Of a stretch of DNA of 64,000 bases, positions 25,995 through 34,677 are shown piece by piece. Under the pieces are notes generated by a model. The model made no database searches, was not told the DNA's origin, and saw only the letters and a list, made by a program, of their open reading frames with translations. The translations under genes were made by a program, and so were the position numbers. This DNA comes from Neisseria sicca (GTDB lineage: Bacteria; Pseudomonadota; Gammaproteobacteria; Burkholderiales; Neisseriaceae): NCBI RefSeq assembly GCF_003044565.1, contig NZ_POXG01000002.1, positions 124,001 to 188,000 of the forward strand, read 5' to 3'. Within the stretch, counting starts at the first letter, position 1. The number at the start of each line of letters is the position of its first letter.

Positions 25995-26669
25995 CTATTT
26001 TACTAAGTCGGCTATACCTGCAAAAATCAATGCGGTAAAGATAGAGACTGAGCTCCCTATCACCAGAGAGAATAAGTTAATCAAACCTGACAACGCGCCC
26101 GTAAGAAGCAAAGCCAAAACAATCCATGTTCCATAAGGTTCGATTTGACGAAACTTCATAGACCATTTGGCGTTTAGGAACGAGTCAACAATGACGCCGC
26201 CATCAAGCGGCAAAATCGGAAGCAGGTTAATGACGATCAAAACTATATTGATTGTCATACCAAACTGGGTCATGATCATTAATGGGTCAACATACGCCTC
26301 AGGGACAGCTCCACCTAAAAACGAGAGCATCCCCCAGATATACACCAGAATCAGATTGGTGACCGGACCTGCCAAGGCAATCCATCTCCGCGCGCTGCGC
26401 ACATTCTTAAAATTGCGGGCATTAATCGGTATGGGGCGTACCCAGCCATAGACAAACGGCGTTAGCATCAGGCTCAATGCGGGTGCGACGATGGTTCCTA
26501 TCAAATCGATATGCGCCATCGGATTTAATGTTAATCGTCCGAATTGCAATGCGGTAGGGTCGCCGCAGCGATATGCTACATAGCCGCGCGCAATTTCACG
26601 CATGACCAAGGAAAGCATCACGGGAGGAAGAGCAAGCAGCACATAACTGAAATCAAAGTTTCCAAACAT
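25995..26669 (-). CDS. Site-2 protease (M50) family protein lacking zinc-binding His
   Basis: A 224-residue polytopic membrane protein with five or six hydrophobic segments. It aligns by eye with the short M50B/SREBP-type rhomboid-unrelated peptidases: GYVAYRCGDPTALQFGRLTLNPMAHIDLIGT, followed by the transmembrane NLLPILPLDGG with its conserved Asp. The first metal motif, normally HExxH before GYVAYRLGD, reads REIAR here, so both His ligands are Arg while the Glu remains. It cannot bind zinc in the usual way and is probably a pseudo-protease, perhaps a substrate-binding regulator. AAGGAA precedes the ATG. Confidence 0.8.
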   Translation of the reverse strand: MFGNFDFSYVLLALPPVMLSLVMREIARGYVAYRCGDPTALQFGRLTLNPMAHIDLIGTIVAPALSLMLTPFVYGWVRPIPINARNFKNVRSARRWIALAGPVTNLILVYIWGMLSFLGGAVPEAYVDPLMIMTQFGMTINIVLIVINLLPILPLDGGVIVDSFLNAKWSMKFRQIEPYGTWIVLALLLTGALSGLINLFSLVIGSSVSIFTALIFAGIADLVK

Positions 26670-26756
26670 AGTTTTCCTTAAAAAGGTCGTCTGAAAAACT
26701 CAGACGAAATGCACCAAGGGCGCATCGTAGGTAAACACTGTCAAATTTGCAATAAG

Positions 26757-26784
26757 CAGGCCGCTCGAGAATCTCGGCGGCCTG
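26757..26784 (-). terminator. Hairpin after the 434-residue lipoprotein gene
   Basis: CAGGCCGC and GCGGCCTG form an 8-bp GC-rich stem, 12 bases beyond the stop. The following T-run is weak. Confidence 0.6.
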
Positions 26785-26795
26785 TCGGCAGATGA

Positions 26796-28100
26796 TTATT
26801 CTTCAGTTGCTGAATGTTCTTCAGTATTTTCTTCGGAATCAGTTTCTGCCTCTGATTCACCAAGCAACGACGACCACAATCCGTATTTGGATGCCATCAA
26901 CTCTTTCATGGTGATGACTTTTTCGCTTGCAGGCTTAAACTTGAATACGGGTTTGCCGTAATTGTGGTAAATACTTTCCATAACGATGTTCAATGCCTGA
27001 GTGTTGCTTTTGCTGTTGACCTGCGTATAAATACGCGTTGCCAACAATCTGCCTTTTCCATTCAGATAGTAGTCATAATAGAGAGGCATGCCGACCATCT
27101 TTTCAAAGCCGGAGTGCATTGAAATGCCTTTCTCTTTTGTACTGTCTATAAACTCGCCAAAGAATTTTTCAACTTTCTCGTAGCCTTCAGCCGTAGAGCC
27201 TTCCTCCGGTTTTTTCTTCAGAGCATCAAATTCTTTTTTGAATTCTTTAGCGAAAGCGTTGATAAAGAGTGGGTCATATTCGTCTTTATGGGTGTAATGG
27301 ATACGGTATTTCGCTTTGTTTTGTTTGCCGAATTCATCCATATTTTCAAGACGGTATGCCTCAGCAGGAGCAGCTTTGCTGGCTTCAATAAAGGCTTTGA
27401 ATGCCGCCTTTGTTGCATGGCGCAAAGGAATACCTTTTACCATCTCTTCATCTTTAAGCTGGATGCTGATGGGTTGCTCTTCAGCCAAACGCTTACGGAT
27501 CTCTTCGCTCGTAAAGAAGCTCATAATCATGGAGTTGAGCAAAGGCTGATCAATAGTCAGGCTGAGATTTTCACCATCAAGCAACATGGGAGATTGGATA
27601 TGTAATTGCTCATTACGATGGTTAATCGAGATGGCAGGAATCCACTCGGCTTTTTTAGCAGGCAAGTCGATTGCGATATGCGATTTCAAACGTACGCCTT
27701 CCAAATAACGTCCGGCAACCGGATATTCCTGCCATTTGTCGAGCATCTCAGGGAACCATTTATCATCGCCGGTGTTCAACAAAGCTTCTTTCAGCTTGGT
27801 TTGATCTTCTTCAGAAAGTTCGATTCCGTCTTCGTTCAATTCTTTGACTTGTTTGTCAAGTTCGGCCTGTTCCTTCTTCGCCTCTTCCAAACGTGCTTTC
27901 TTCTCGCTTTCCGGCGCTACCCCTGCTTCGGCAGTAGAAGTATGAAATTTCACTTCGCTATCAATGTTATAGCTGTAATCATCCGTATAGACGCGATCAA
28001 GGGAAATTGCCATCATTTCATGGGCAGATTTGTTTTCAAGGCTGCTGCATGCGCTCAAACCAAATGCCGCCGCCAATACTAGACAAAACGTCTTTTTCAT
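26796..28100 (-). CDS. Large predicted lipoprotein of unknown function
   Basis: A 434-residue protein with a lipoprotein signal peptide (MKKTFCLVLAAAFGLSAC; lipobox LSAC, Cys18). Residues about 70-115 are a charged, probably coiled-coil segment (KKARLEEAKKEQAELDKQVK). The bulk is a mixed alpha/beta region of no family known to me, with LDGENLSLTIDQPLLNSMIM and YYDYYLNGKGRLLATRIYTQ. The C-terminus is strongly acidic (ESEAETDSEENTEEHSATEE). It should be anchored in the outer or inner membrane facing the periplasm or surface. AAGGAAC precedes the ATG. It follows the beta-helix gene in the same direction, but an inverted DUS pair separates them. Confidence 0.78.
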   Translation of the reverse strand: MKKTFCLVLAAAFGLSACSSLENKSAHEMMAISLDRVYTDDYSYNIDSEVKFHTSTAEAGVAPESEKKARLEEAKKEQAELDKQVKELNEDGIELSEEDQTKLKEALLNTGDDKWFPEMLDKWQEYPVAGRYLEGVRLKSHIAIDLPAKKAEWIPAISINHRNEQLHIQSPMLLDGENLSLTIDQPLLNSMIMSFFTSEEIRKRLAEEQPISIQLKDEEMVKGIPLRHATKAAFKAFIEASKAAPAEAYRLENMDEFGKQNKAKYRIHYTHKDEYDPLFINAFAKEFKKEFDALKKKPEEGSTAEGYEKVEKFFGEFIDSTKEKGISMHSGFEKMVGMPLYYDYYLNGKGRLLATRIYTQVNSKSNTQALNIVMESIYHNYGKPVFKFKPASEKVITMKELMASKYGLWSSLLGESEAETDSEENTEEHSATEE

Positions 28101-28203
28101 TTACTGTTCCTTAAAAAAACAATCCAATGGGAATGTAAATGACTTTTAACACAAATAATTTAATGTGACAACAGCATCGGATTGTTCGGTTTCTAAAAAC
28201 GCT

Positions 28204-28248
28204 AAAAGGTCGTCTGAAACGGCAACTTACCGTTTCAGACGACCTTTT
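28204..28248. terminator. Inverted DUS pair, terminator of the beta-helix gene
   Basis: AAAAGGTCGTCTGAAACGG and its full complement around an 8-base loop; an extended stem and T-run make it a strong terminator. Confidence 0.85.
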
Positions 28249-28256
28249 AAACTCCA

Positions 28257-30983
28257 TTACAAAATGCCGGAATGGTAAGCCTGGTCATCAATCATAGTCG
28301 GATATTTCGGATGATTGGCATAAACAGTATCGTGGATTGCTTCAACTTTGTTATGCACATGACCCAATACATCAGAAAGCGCGATGTCCTTACCGGTTGT
28401 ATTCACATCTTTCAATTGGTCGCCATTATGGGTATTGCTGCCGGCAAAGGTATCGATATCTGCCTCATGTTTCAACCAAGTCGCATACAGTTTACCTTTG
28501 ATGTCAGTATGCAGGGTATTGTTGGCAACATTCAACGTGGCTTTTCCTGCGCCGTCACCGGTACTGTTGACATCCACAATGGCATCGTTCAGTTTGCCGT
28601 GGAGGGACAAGGTATTGTTGGTCACGTTGTACTCTTTGGCATTGGTACGCATATAGGCAAATTCACGATAACCGGCTGACTCTTCACGAACAGTAATATC
28701 GTTGTTGTTCAATGTTACCGAACCATGCAGGGGGACTTCTGAACGGTGTTCTTCAATGTAGAACGGCACGGCTCCCGGTGCAATTTTTCCGATATTGGCA
28801 GTATTGTCGCTGATATTGATGGTGCCCGTACCGATACCGTTGTGTTTGTTGACATGATCGTATGTGTTGTTAATCACTGCCATCAGGTATTTAGTGGAAT
28901 CACCGTCGATTTTGTTATCGGTAATATTCAGCGTGTAATCCATTTTGCTTTCATGGTTACGGAATTCAATACCATAAGTTTGGATGTTGTTTTGATACAC
29001 TGCCAGATTTTTAATGGTATTGCCGCTGATGTCGTAATAACCTTTATCCGCCGTATGCAAATCGCGCAATTGGGTATTGGTTTGCACTTGGATACCGGAA
29101 TACATGTGGTAATGCTTGCCTAAATCATCATCCATATAAAGACGGAAATTCGGGTCTTGTGTGATGACGTTGCCTTTAATTTTCACATTATCCATGGAAA
29201 ATTGGCGGTTGTAAGCAGCGATACCATACAAACGGTCACCGTTTAACACGTTGTTTTCAATAACAATACCGGTACCATCGTGTACATCCAAACCTTTACG
29301 GTAGTTGTGGTCGGTCGTGTTGTTGCGGAAAGTAATGCCGTAGTTGTAGCTGCCTGCCATAGCGGTCATGCCGTAACCTGTACCGCCATCTGCCTCGTGA
29401 CCGTTCCACTCCAATCTGTTGCCTTCACCGACAAAGTTCTTTTGGTATCCGACCATCGCACCGGCAACACGGTTGTGGTGCAGATATGAGTCGACAATAC
29501 GGTTGTTCTCACCCAAAGGAAGATGGTCATATTGTTCGTTGATCTCACCGCTTTGGACGCGCGCTTTGTAGGTTTGGCTCTTACCTGCTTCACGAACCAA
29601 TGCATCAGTCGATGTAAACATCACACCTGCACGGTTGGCACCGGATACCTCAACTTTACTGATTAAAGTATGGTCGGCATCATTGACCAAAATGCCGCTC
29701 ACTTTTCCGAAGTAGCTCAAGCCCTTCCGATAGAAGTCCGAATTGGTATATTTGACAGACAGATTCGCAATCGTTTTGTGGTTTTGTCCGTCCACCAAAA
29801 TACCGGCAAATGCGCGAATATCATCATGGTTGGTGTTGGGGTTGAACACGCCTACTTGTGCTTTATCAAATGTGATCAGCGTCTTACCCATGCCGGAACC
29901 GAAAATGCCTTTGACACCTGAATTATTGCCATTGATAACAATTTGATCAGAAATATAGTAAGTGCCGTCCATAAACAGCATGGCTTTTTCTTTGTGTGCC
30001 GCATTCAATGCCGCTTTGATGGCAGCCAAGCTGTCTTTTTTGCCTGTCGGATCTGCACCAAAATCATCGACGTTAATGTATTTGCCAAACTCTTTTGATT
30101 GATGGACGGTGTAGTTGAAAACTTCCTCTTCTTTCACGTCATCTTGTTGATCGACATGATTTTCAGCTTGTTTGGCAATATGAGCGGCATTGGGTTTGGA
30201 CGTATTGTGTCGAGCCGCTTCTTTATTGCCACTTACCTGATTGTCTTCATGTTTGTGGGCAACTGTTACCGTGTTTGCTGAATACGCTGTTTTACCGCTG
30301 GTTTGCTGATTGTGTGCGACATCAGTTTCGGTATGTTGCGCTTTCTCGGCAGCTTGTTTTTCAGCCAGGATTGCTTTGGTTTTAGCCGCAATTTCGGCTT
30401 GTTTGGCAGCATGCGCGGCTTTTGATTTTTCTAATGCTTCCGCCTGTCTTGCAGCCGATGCTGCTTTGGCTTTTTCAACAGCTTCGGCTTGGCGTGCTGC
30501 AGCGGCGGCTTTTGCTTTTTCCATAGCTTCTGCATGTCTTGCAGCAGCAGCGGCAACGGCAGCCTGTCTTGCAGCTTGGTATTTTGCCATGAGCTGCTCT
30601 TTGGCTGCTTGAGCTTCAGCCTGTTTGCGTGCGACGGCATCAGCGCGGAGAGCCTGAGACATGATGGCCATTTCTTTGCTGGTTAATTTACTGCGGTCAG
30701 CAACCAGCGCAGGTTTTGAAACTTTGGATGTAGTGTTATCGGCAAAGGATGTGTTCTGCAGACCGAGAATTTTATCTTGCCCCCTCAATTGCTTAGGCAG
30801 GGCGGCTGCCAGATTCAGACCGCCAAAAGAATGGTCGTAAATCAATTTGTTCAATGCAGAAGGAGCATTGCCGGCATTGTCTTGGCTTTTAGCAACCGCA
30901 TGATTAGATTGAGAAGTTTGACTTCTAGTATGAACTTTTGTTTGTCCGAGATTAAAGAAGGAGTGCGTGGTTTTAGATGACAT
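28257..30983 (-). CDS. Beta-helix protein with alanine-rich repeat stalk, pectate-lyase-3-like
   Basis: A 908-residue protein without a recognisable signal peptide. Residues about 120-225 hold tandem 15-residue alanine-rich repeats (RQAEAVEKAKAASAA type, four clear copies and decayed ones), predicting a long helix or coiled coil. Residues about 298-720 form a right-handed parallel beta-helix opening with YINVDDFGADPTGKKDSLAA, as in pectate-lyase-3 and alginate-epimerase modules, with NNxxD-type turns throughout. KGLDVHDGT sits where AlgE epimerases have their DPHE motif, but the residues do not match, so no activity is assigned. The last residues (YHSGIL) recall the end of the RTX protein (TQPAIL). 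A surface or polysaccharide-binding role is an inference. Confidence 0.7.
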   Translation of the reverse strand: MSSKTTHSFFNLGQTKVHTRSQTSQSNHAVAKSQDNAGNAPSALNKLIYDHSFGGLNLAAALPKQLRGQDKILGLQNTSFADNTTSKVSKPALVADRSKLTSKEMAIMSQALRADAVARKQAEAQAAKEQLMAKYQAARQAAVAAAAARHAEAMEKAKAAAAARQAEAVEKAKAASAARQAEALEKSKAAHAAKQAEIAAKTKAILAEKQAAEKAQHTETDVAHNQQTSGKTAYSANTVTVAHKHEDNQVSGNKEAARHNTSKPNAAHIAKQAENHVDQQDDVKEEEVFNYTVHQSKEFGKYINVDDFGADPTGKKDSLAAIKAALNAAHKEKAMLFMDGTYYISDQIVINGNNSGVKGIFGSGMGKTLITFDKAQVGVFNPNTNHDDIRAFAGILVDGQNHKTIANLSVKYTNSDFYRKGLSYFGKVSGILVNDADHTLISKVEVSGANRAGVMFTSTDALVREAGKSQTYKARVQSGEINEQYDHLPLGENNRIVDSYLHHNRVAGAMVGYQKNFVGEGNRLEWNGHEADGGTGYGMTAMAGSYNYGITFRNNTTDHNYRKGLDVHDGTGIVIENNVLNGDRLYGIAAYNRQFSMDNVKIKGNVITQDPNFRLYMDDDLGKHYHMYSGIQVQTNTQLRDLHTADKGYYDISGNTIKNLAVYQNNIQTYGIEFRNHESKMDYTLNITDNKIDGDSTKYLMAVINNTYDHVNKHNGIGTGTINISDNTANIGKIAPGAVPFYIEEHRSEVPLHGSVTLNNNDITVREESAGYREFAYMRTNAKEYNVTNNTLSLHGKLNDAIVDVNSTGDGAGKATLNVANNTLHTDIKGKLYATWLKHEADIDTFAGSNTHNGDQLKDVNTTGKDIALSDVLGHVHNKVEAIHDTVYANHPKYPTMIDDQAYHSGIL
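30350..30565. repeat. Tandem 45-bp coding repeats (15-residue Ala-rich units)
   Basis: Within the beta-helix gene. Four units of 15 codons, each starting R/K-H/Q-AEA and followed by K-A/S/T-K, diverging at the third codon position and in the last unit. Repeat number could vary between strains. Confidence 0.8.
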
Positions 30984-31635
30984 AATATATTTTCCCTAAT
31001 TAAAAAGCTGCAGGCTTGCGCCCGAAGCAAAGAAAGCAATGCTTTCTACCCTTTTTCTGCGATCTTTATATGTCGCTTGTATGATTTGGAATCGTTTCCA
31101 TCGCCATATAAATAGACGTAACGATTATTACTCATTCTAAAACCTCAAAACCTAATGCTCTTTTTTAATCCCTTCGCCTTTTAAACAAAAACCAATCTTT
31201 AAATTATTTCGATATCATTTCAGACGACGTTTTCTGACTTTTTGGAAAAGTCGTTCCAAAGTTTTCACCTGGAACAGTCATCTTGAAATGTCAAATTAAT
31301 AAATTAAATGCAGCTTTATATTAAAAAACGTAAACCTAAGCCTATCAGAGTTCTAGAGTATCTATTTAGTTCACTACAACATCGATTTAAATCCCTTTTG
31401 CCGATGCCTTCTAGCAAACTAATATACCAAACGAGTAATGAAATGATTTTAGCATATTGAATTGGTATAATTACATTTTCATAACTTAGCAAATATTAAA
31501 AAAACTTAATTATCTGAAAAATAATAAAATTTTTTTATTTTTTAGTTTGAAGAGTGACTGTTTTTCACAACAACAAACAAAATATCAAAATATTTTTTGC
31601 CAAATGCCGCGTAAAAAACCACCGATAAAATAAAA
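30984..31635. promoter_or_regulatory. Long AT-rich upstream region of the beta-helix gene
   Basis: No gene seen in about 650 bases. It holds three inverted repeats: AGAAAGCA-A-TGCTTTCT (31031-31047) in the likely leader, TGGAA-TCGT-TTCCA (31087-31100), and TTTGGAA-N6-TTCCAAA (31241-31260). The last two share GGAA/TTCC half-sites and may be operators. A single DUS lies at about 31219. Confidence 0.55.
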
Positions 31636-31674
31636 AAGGTCGTCTGAAAAGAAAATTTCTTTTCAGACGACCTT
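31636..31674. terminator. Inverted DUS pair, ilvE terminator
   Basis: AAGGTCGTCTGAAAAGAAA and its complement, 28 bases after the ilvE stop on the minus strand. Confidence 0.85.
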
Positions 31675-31702
31675 GGATTCGTGCTATCAATACAAAATCA
31701 AA

Positions 31703-32701
31703 TCAGCACACTTCAACCAACCAGCCATGTTTGTCTTCTGCCAAACCGTATTGGATGTCGGTCAAGGCTTTGCGCAAAGCGTAGCCACGCTCTTGGCTCT
31801 TCACTTCGATTTCTTTGCCGTCGATAACGAAAGAAGTAACGGGCGAGATGACGGCGGCGGTACCGGTCAGAATCGCTTCTGCGCCCTCTTCGACTGCGGC
31901 TTTGAGTTCGTCCACGGTAAAATTGCGTTCGCTGACGGTGTAGCCCAAGTCTTTAGCAACGGTCAGCACAGAATCGCGGGTTACGCCGTGGAGGAATTCA
32001 TCGGTCAACGGTTTGGTGATGATTTCGTTGCCTTTAATCAGGATAAAGTTGGATGCGCCGGTTTCCTGTACGTCGCCGTTCGGGCAGAACAGGACTTGGT
32101 TTGCGCCGTGTTCGGCTTTTGCTTTCAGCACCCAAGGCATGGCGGAGGCGTAGTTGCCGCCGCATTTGACGCGGCCCATGTGCGGTGCGCAGCGGATGTG
32201 TTCGGTTTCAACCAAAATCTTCACGGGCGAACCGGCTTTGAAATAGTCACCGACCGGAGAAGCGAGGATATAGAGCAACGCGGTTTCGGACGGCGAACCG
32301 GCTTTGCCGATAACGGGGTCGGTACCGATGAGCGTCGGGCGCAGATACAGCGCGGCAGGCGCATCGGGAATTTCCTCGGCGGCGCGTTTGACCAATTCGA
32401 TCAGGGCATTTAAATAGGCTTCGGTTTCGGGGCGCGGCAGGTGCAAAATGTCTGCGCTTTGCTGCATACGGGCGATGTTTGCCGTCGGGCGGAACAAGAC
32501 GATTTTGCCGTTTGCCTGACGGAAGGCTTTTAAGCCTTCAAAGCACTCGCTGCCGTAATGCAGGGCATGCGCGCCGGGCGCGAGGGTAAGGTCTGAGGAA
32601 GTTTGCCATTCGGTCGGCTGCCATTTGCCGTCCTTATAGGCGATAACGGGCATTTGGGCGTGGAAGACGCTGCCGAACACGGCGGGTACAGGTCTGCTCA
32701 T
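31703..32701 (-). CDS. ilvE: Branched-chain amino acid aminotransferase
   Basis: A 332-residue fold-type IV PLP enzyme interconverting Leu, Ile, Val and their 2-oxo acids with glutamate. The PLP lysine is in GRVKCGGNYA (about residue 174). Other group II BCAT motifs are HYGSECFEGLKAFR near the start and QETGASNFILI, then EAILTGTAAVISPV toward the end. Length fits the longer type found in Neisseria. AAAGG precedes the ATG. It stands alone between the AT-rich region and the divergent lapA-lapB operon. Confidence 0.93.
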   Translation of the reverse strand: MSRPVPAVFGSVFHAQMPVIAYKDGKWQPTEWQTSSDLTLAPGAHALHYGSECFEGLKAFRQANGKIVLFRPTANIARMQQSADILHLPRPETEAYLNALIELVKRAAEEIPDAPAALYLRPTLIGTDPVIGKAGSPSETALLYILASPVGDYFKAGSPVKILVETEHIRCAPHMGRVKCGGNYASAMPWVLKAKAEHGANQVLFCPNGDVQETGASNFILIKGNEIITKPLTDEFLHGVTRDSVLTVAKDLGYTVSERNFTVDELKAAVEEGAEAILTGTAAVISPVTSFVIDGKEIEVKSQERGYALRKALTDIQYGLAEDKHGWLVEVC

Positions 32702-33090
32702 GATGATTGCCTTTCTTATTCTGTTTGGTTCTGTTTAGATATTAAAAGTTGAAAGATACGCCTGTACGGATGGTTTTGACAAGTGCGAATATCTGTTTCA
32801 AAAACGGCCTCCGCCCAAGCCCTTGCCTGATAACGAAATACGGAAAACTACCCATTCCAATATGGATACAAATTGTCAGCAATCATGCCTACTGTTTACT
32901 ACATATATATAATGAAGCCTGAGGTCGTCTGAAAACTGCCGCACATCCTATCCGAAACAATCCAAATCGTTTAAACTAAGCCGCATCTGCGGTAAACGGA
33001 TTCAGAAACAGAATCCCATCTCAACCGCCTTACTGAATTTTCAGACGACCTTTTCAAAACTTTCCGACAGGCATACCGCCGGAGACATCC
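32702..33090. other. Divergent ilvE/lapA intergenic region
   Basis: Contains two facing single DUS copies (about 32921-32934 and 33037-33049) and presumably the promoters of both genes. No small gene or RNA recognised. Confidence 0.55.
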
Positions 33091-33435
33091 ATGAAACTGA
33101 TTTACACCATTATCAAAGTCATCATTTTATTATTGTTTTTACTGCTCGCCGTCATCAATACCGACAGCGTCGCCTTCCACTATCTGCCCGGTCAGAAAGC
33201 CGATTTACCGCTGATTGTCGTCCTCTTCGGCGCGTTTGTTATCGGCATCGTGTTCGGCATGTTCGCCCTGTTCGGCAGACTTTTGGCGCTGCGCAGCGAA
33301 AACAACCGCTTGCGTGCCGAAGTCAAAAAACACGCGCATTTGAGCGAAAAAGACCTTGTTGCCCCCGTACCGCAGCAACCTGCGCCGCAGACGACTACTC
33401 CCGCCAACCCACCCGTACAAACGCCCAAGCCTTAA
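33091..33435 (+). CDS. lapA: LapA/DUF1049 family inner membrane protein
   Basis: A 114-residue protein with two transmembrane segments (about residues 4-22 and 43-65) separated by a short periplasmic loop (NTDSVAFHYLPGQKADLP), the LapA layout. A cytoplasmic coiled stretch (LLALRSENNRLRAEVKK) and a Pro-rich tail follow. LapA works with LapB (YciM) in balancing lipopolysaccharide synthesis by controlling LpxC turnover in enterobacteria. GGAG precedes the ATG. lapB starts 12 bases after the stop. Confidence 0.88.
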   Translation: MKLIYTIIKVIILLLFLLLAVINTDSVAFHYLPGQKADLPLIVVLFGAFVIGIVFGMFALFGRLLALRSENNRLRAEVKKHAHLSEKDLVAPVPQQPAPQTTTPANPPVQTPKP

Positions 33436-33447
33436 AGAAGGAATCAC

Positions 33448-34617
33448 ATGGACAACGAATTGTGGGTCATCCTGCTGCCTATTACCCTTTTGCCCGTCTT
33501 CTTTGCCATGGGCTGGTTTGCCGCGCGTATCGACATGAAAACCGTGTTGAAACAGGCGAAAAGCGTGCCTGCCGGTTTTTACAAAAGTCTGGACGCATTG
33601 GTTGACCGCAACAGCGGCCGTGCCGCCCGCGAGCTGGCGGAAGTCATCGACCAGCAGCCGCAGTCTTACGACCTCAATCTGACCTTGGGCAAACTCTACC
33701 GTCAGCGCGGCGAAAACGACAAAGCCATCAATATGCACCAAGCCCTGCTCAACTCGCCCGATACCGTCAACGAAAAACGCGCGCGGGTATTGTTCGAGCT
33801 CGCGCAAAACTACCAAAGCGCAGGCTTGGTTGACCGTGCCGAACAAATCTTCATCGGCTTGCAGGAAGGCAACATGGCGCGAGAAGCCCGTCAGCACCTG
33901 CTCAGCATCTACCAGCAAGACCGCGACTGGGAAAAAGCCATCGAAACCGCGCAACTCCTCAGCCACGACGAGCAGACCTACCAATTTGAAATTGCACAGT
34001 TTTATTGCGAACTTGCCCAAACCGCGCTGTTCAAATCCAATCTTGACGCCGCCCGTTACAACGTCCAAAAAGCCTTGGACGCCAACAAAAAATGCGCCCG
34101 CGCCAACATGATTTTGGGCGACATCGAAACCAAACAGGGCAATTTCCCCGCCGCTGTCGAGGCATACGGCGCCATCGAGCAGCAAAATCATGCCTATCTG
34201 AGCATGGTCGGCGAAAAACTCTACGAAGCCTACGCCGCACAAGGCAAACAGGAAGAAGGGCTGAACCGGCTTATCGGCTATATGCAGACCTTCCCCGATT
34301 TAGACCTCATCAACGTCATCTACGAAAAAACCCTGCTGCTCAAAGGCGAAAGCGAAGCCGCCCAACTCGCCGTCGAACTCGTGCGCCAAAAACCCGACCT
34401 CAACGGCGTGTACCGCTTGCTCGGTTTGAAAATCAGCGACATGAACCCCGCGTGGAAAGCCGACGCCGACATGATGCGCTCCGTCATCGGCCGCCAACTC
34501 CAACGCAGCGTCATGTACCGCTGCCGCAACTGCCACTTCAAATCCCAAGTCTTCTTCTGGCACTGCCCCGCCTGCAACAAATGGGAAACCTTTACGCCCA
34601 ATAAAATCGAGGTGTAA
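33448..34617 (+). CDS. lapB: LPS assembly protein LapB (YciM)
   Basis: A 389-residue protein with one N-terminal membrane anchor (LWVILLPITLLPVFFAMGWF), tetratricopeptide repeats over about residues 65-340, and a C-terminal rubredoxin-type metal knot (YRCRNC...HCPACNKW, about residues 357-375). This combination is specific for LapB/YciM, the cytoplasmic-side adaptor regulating LpxC and lipopolysaccharide output. GAAGGAA lies before the ATG. It forms an operon with lapA and converges on thyA. Confidence 0.94.
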   Translation: MDNELWVILLPITLLPVFFAMGWFAARIDMKTVLKQAKSVPAGFYKSLDALVDRNSGRAARELAEVIDQQPQSYDLNLTLGKLYRQRGENDKAINMHQALLNSPDTVNEKRARVLFELAQNYQSAGLVDRAEQIFIGLQEGNMAREARQHLLSIYQQDRDWEKAIETAQLLSHDEQTYQFEIAQFYCELAQTALFKSNLDAARYNVQKALDANKKCARANMILGDIETKQGNFPAAVEAYGAIEQQNHAYLSMVGEKLYEAYAAQGKQEEGLNRLIGYMQTFPDLDLINVIYEKTLLLKGESEAAQLAVELVRQKPDLNGVYRLLGLKISDMNPAWKADADMMRSVIGRQLQRSVMYRCRNCHFKSQVFFWHCPACNKWETFTPNKIEV

Positions 34618-34629
34618 ACCAAACCAACA

Positions 34630-34663
34630 AAAAGGTCGTCTGAAACTTTTCAGACGACCTTTT
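34630..34663. terminator. Inverted DUS pair between lapB and thyA
   Basis: AAAAGGTCGTCTGAAA and its complement with a minimal loop; it can terminate both convergent genes. Confidence 0.85.
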
Positions 34664-34677
34664 ATCTATTCCCTGCC

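Noticed and set aside
33205..34242. Minus-strand open frame opposite lapA-lapB
   Set aside because: Antisense shadow of the LapA-LapB operon, which is supported by membrane segments, TPRs and the metal knot.
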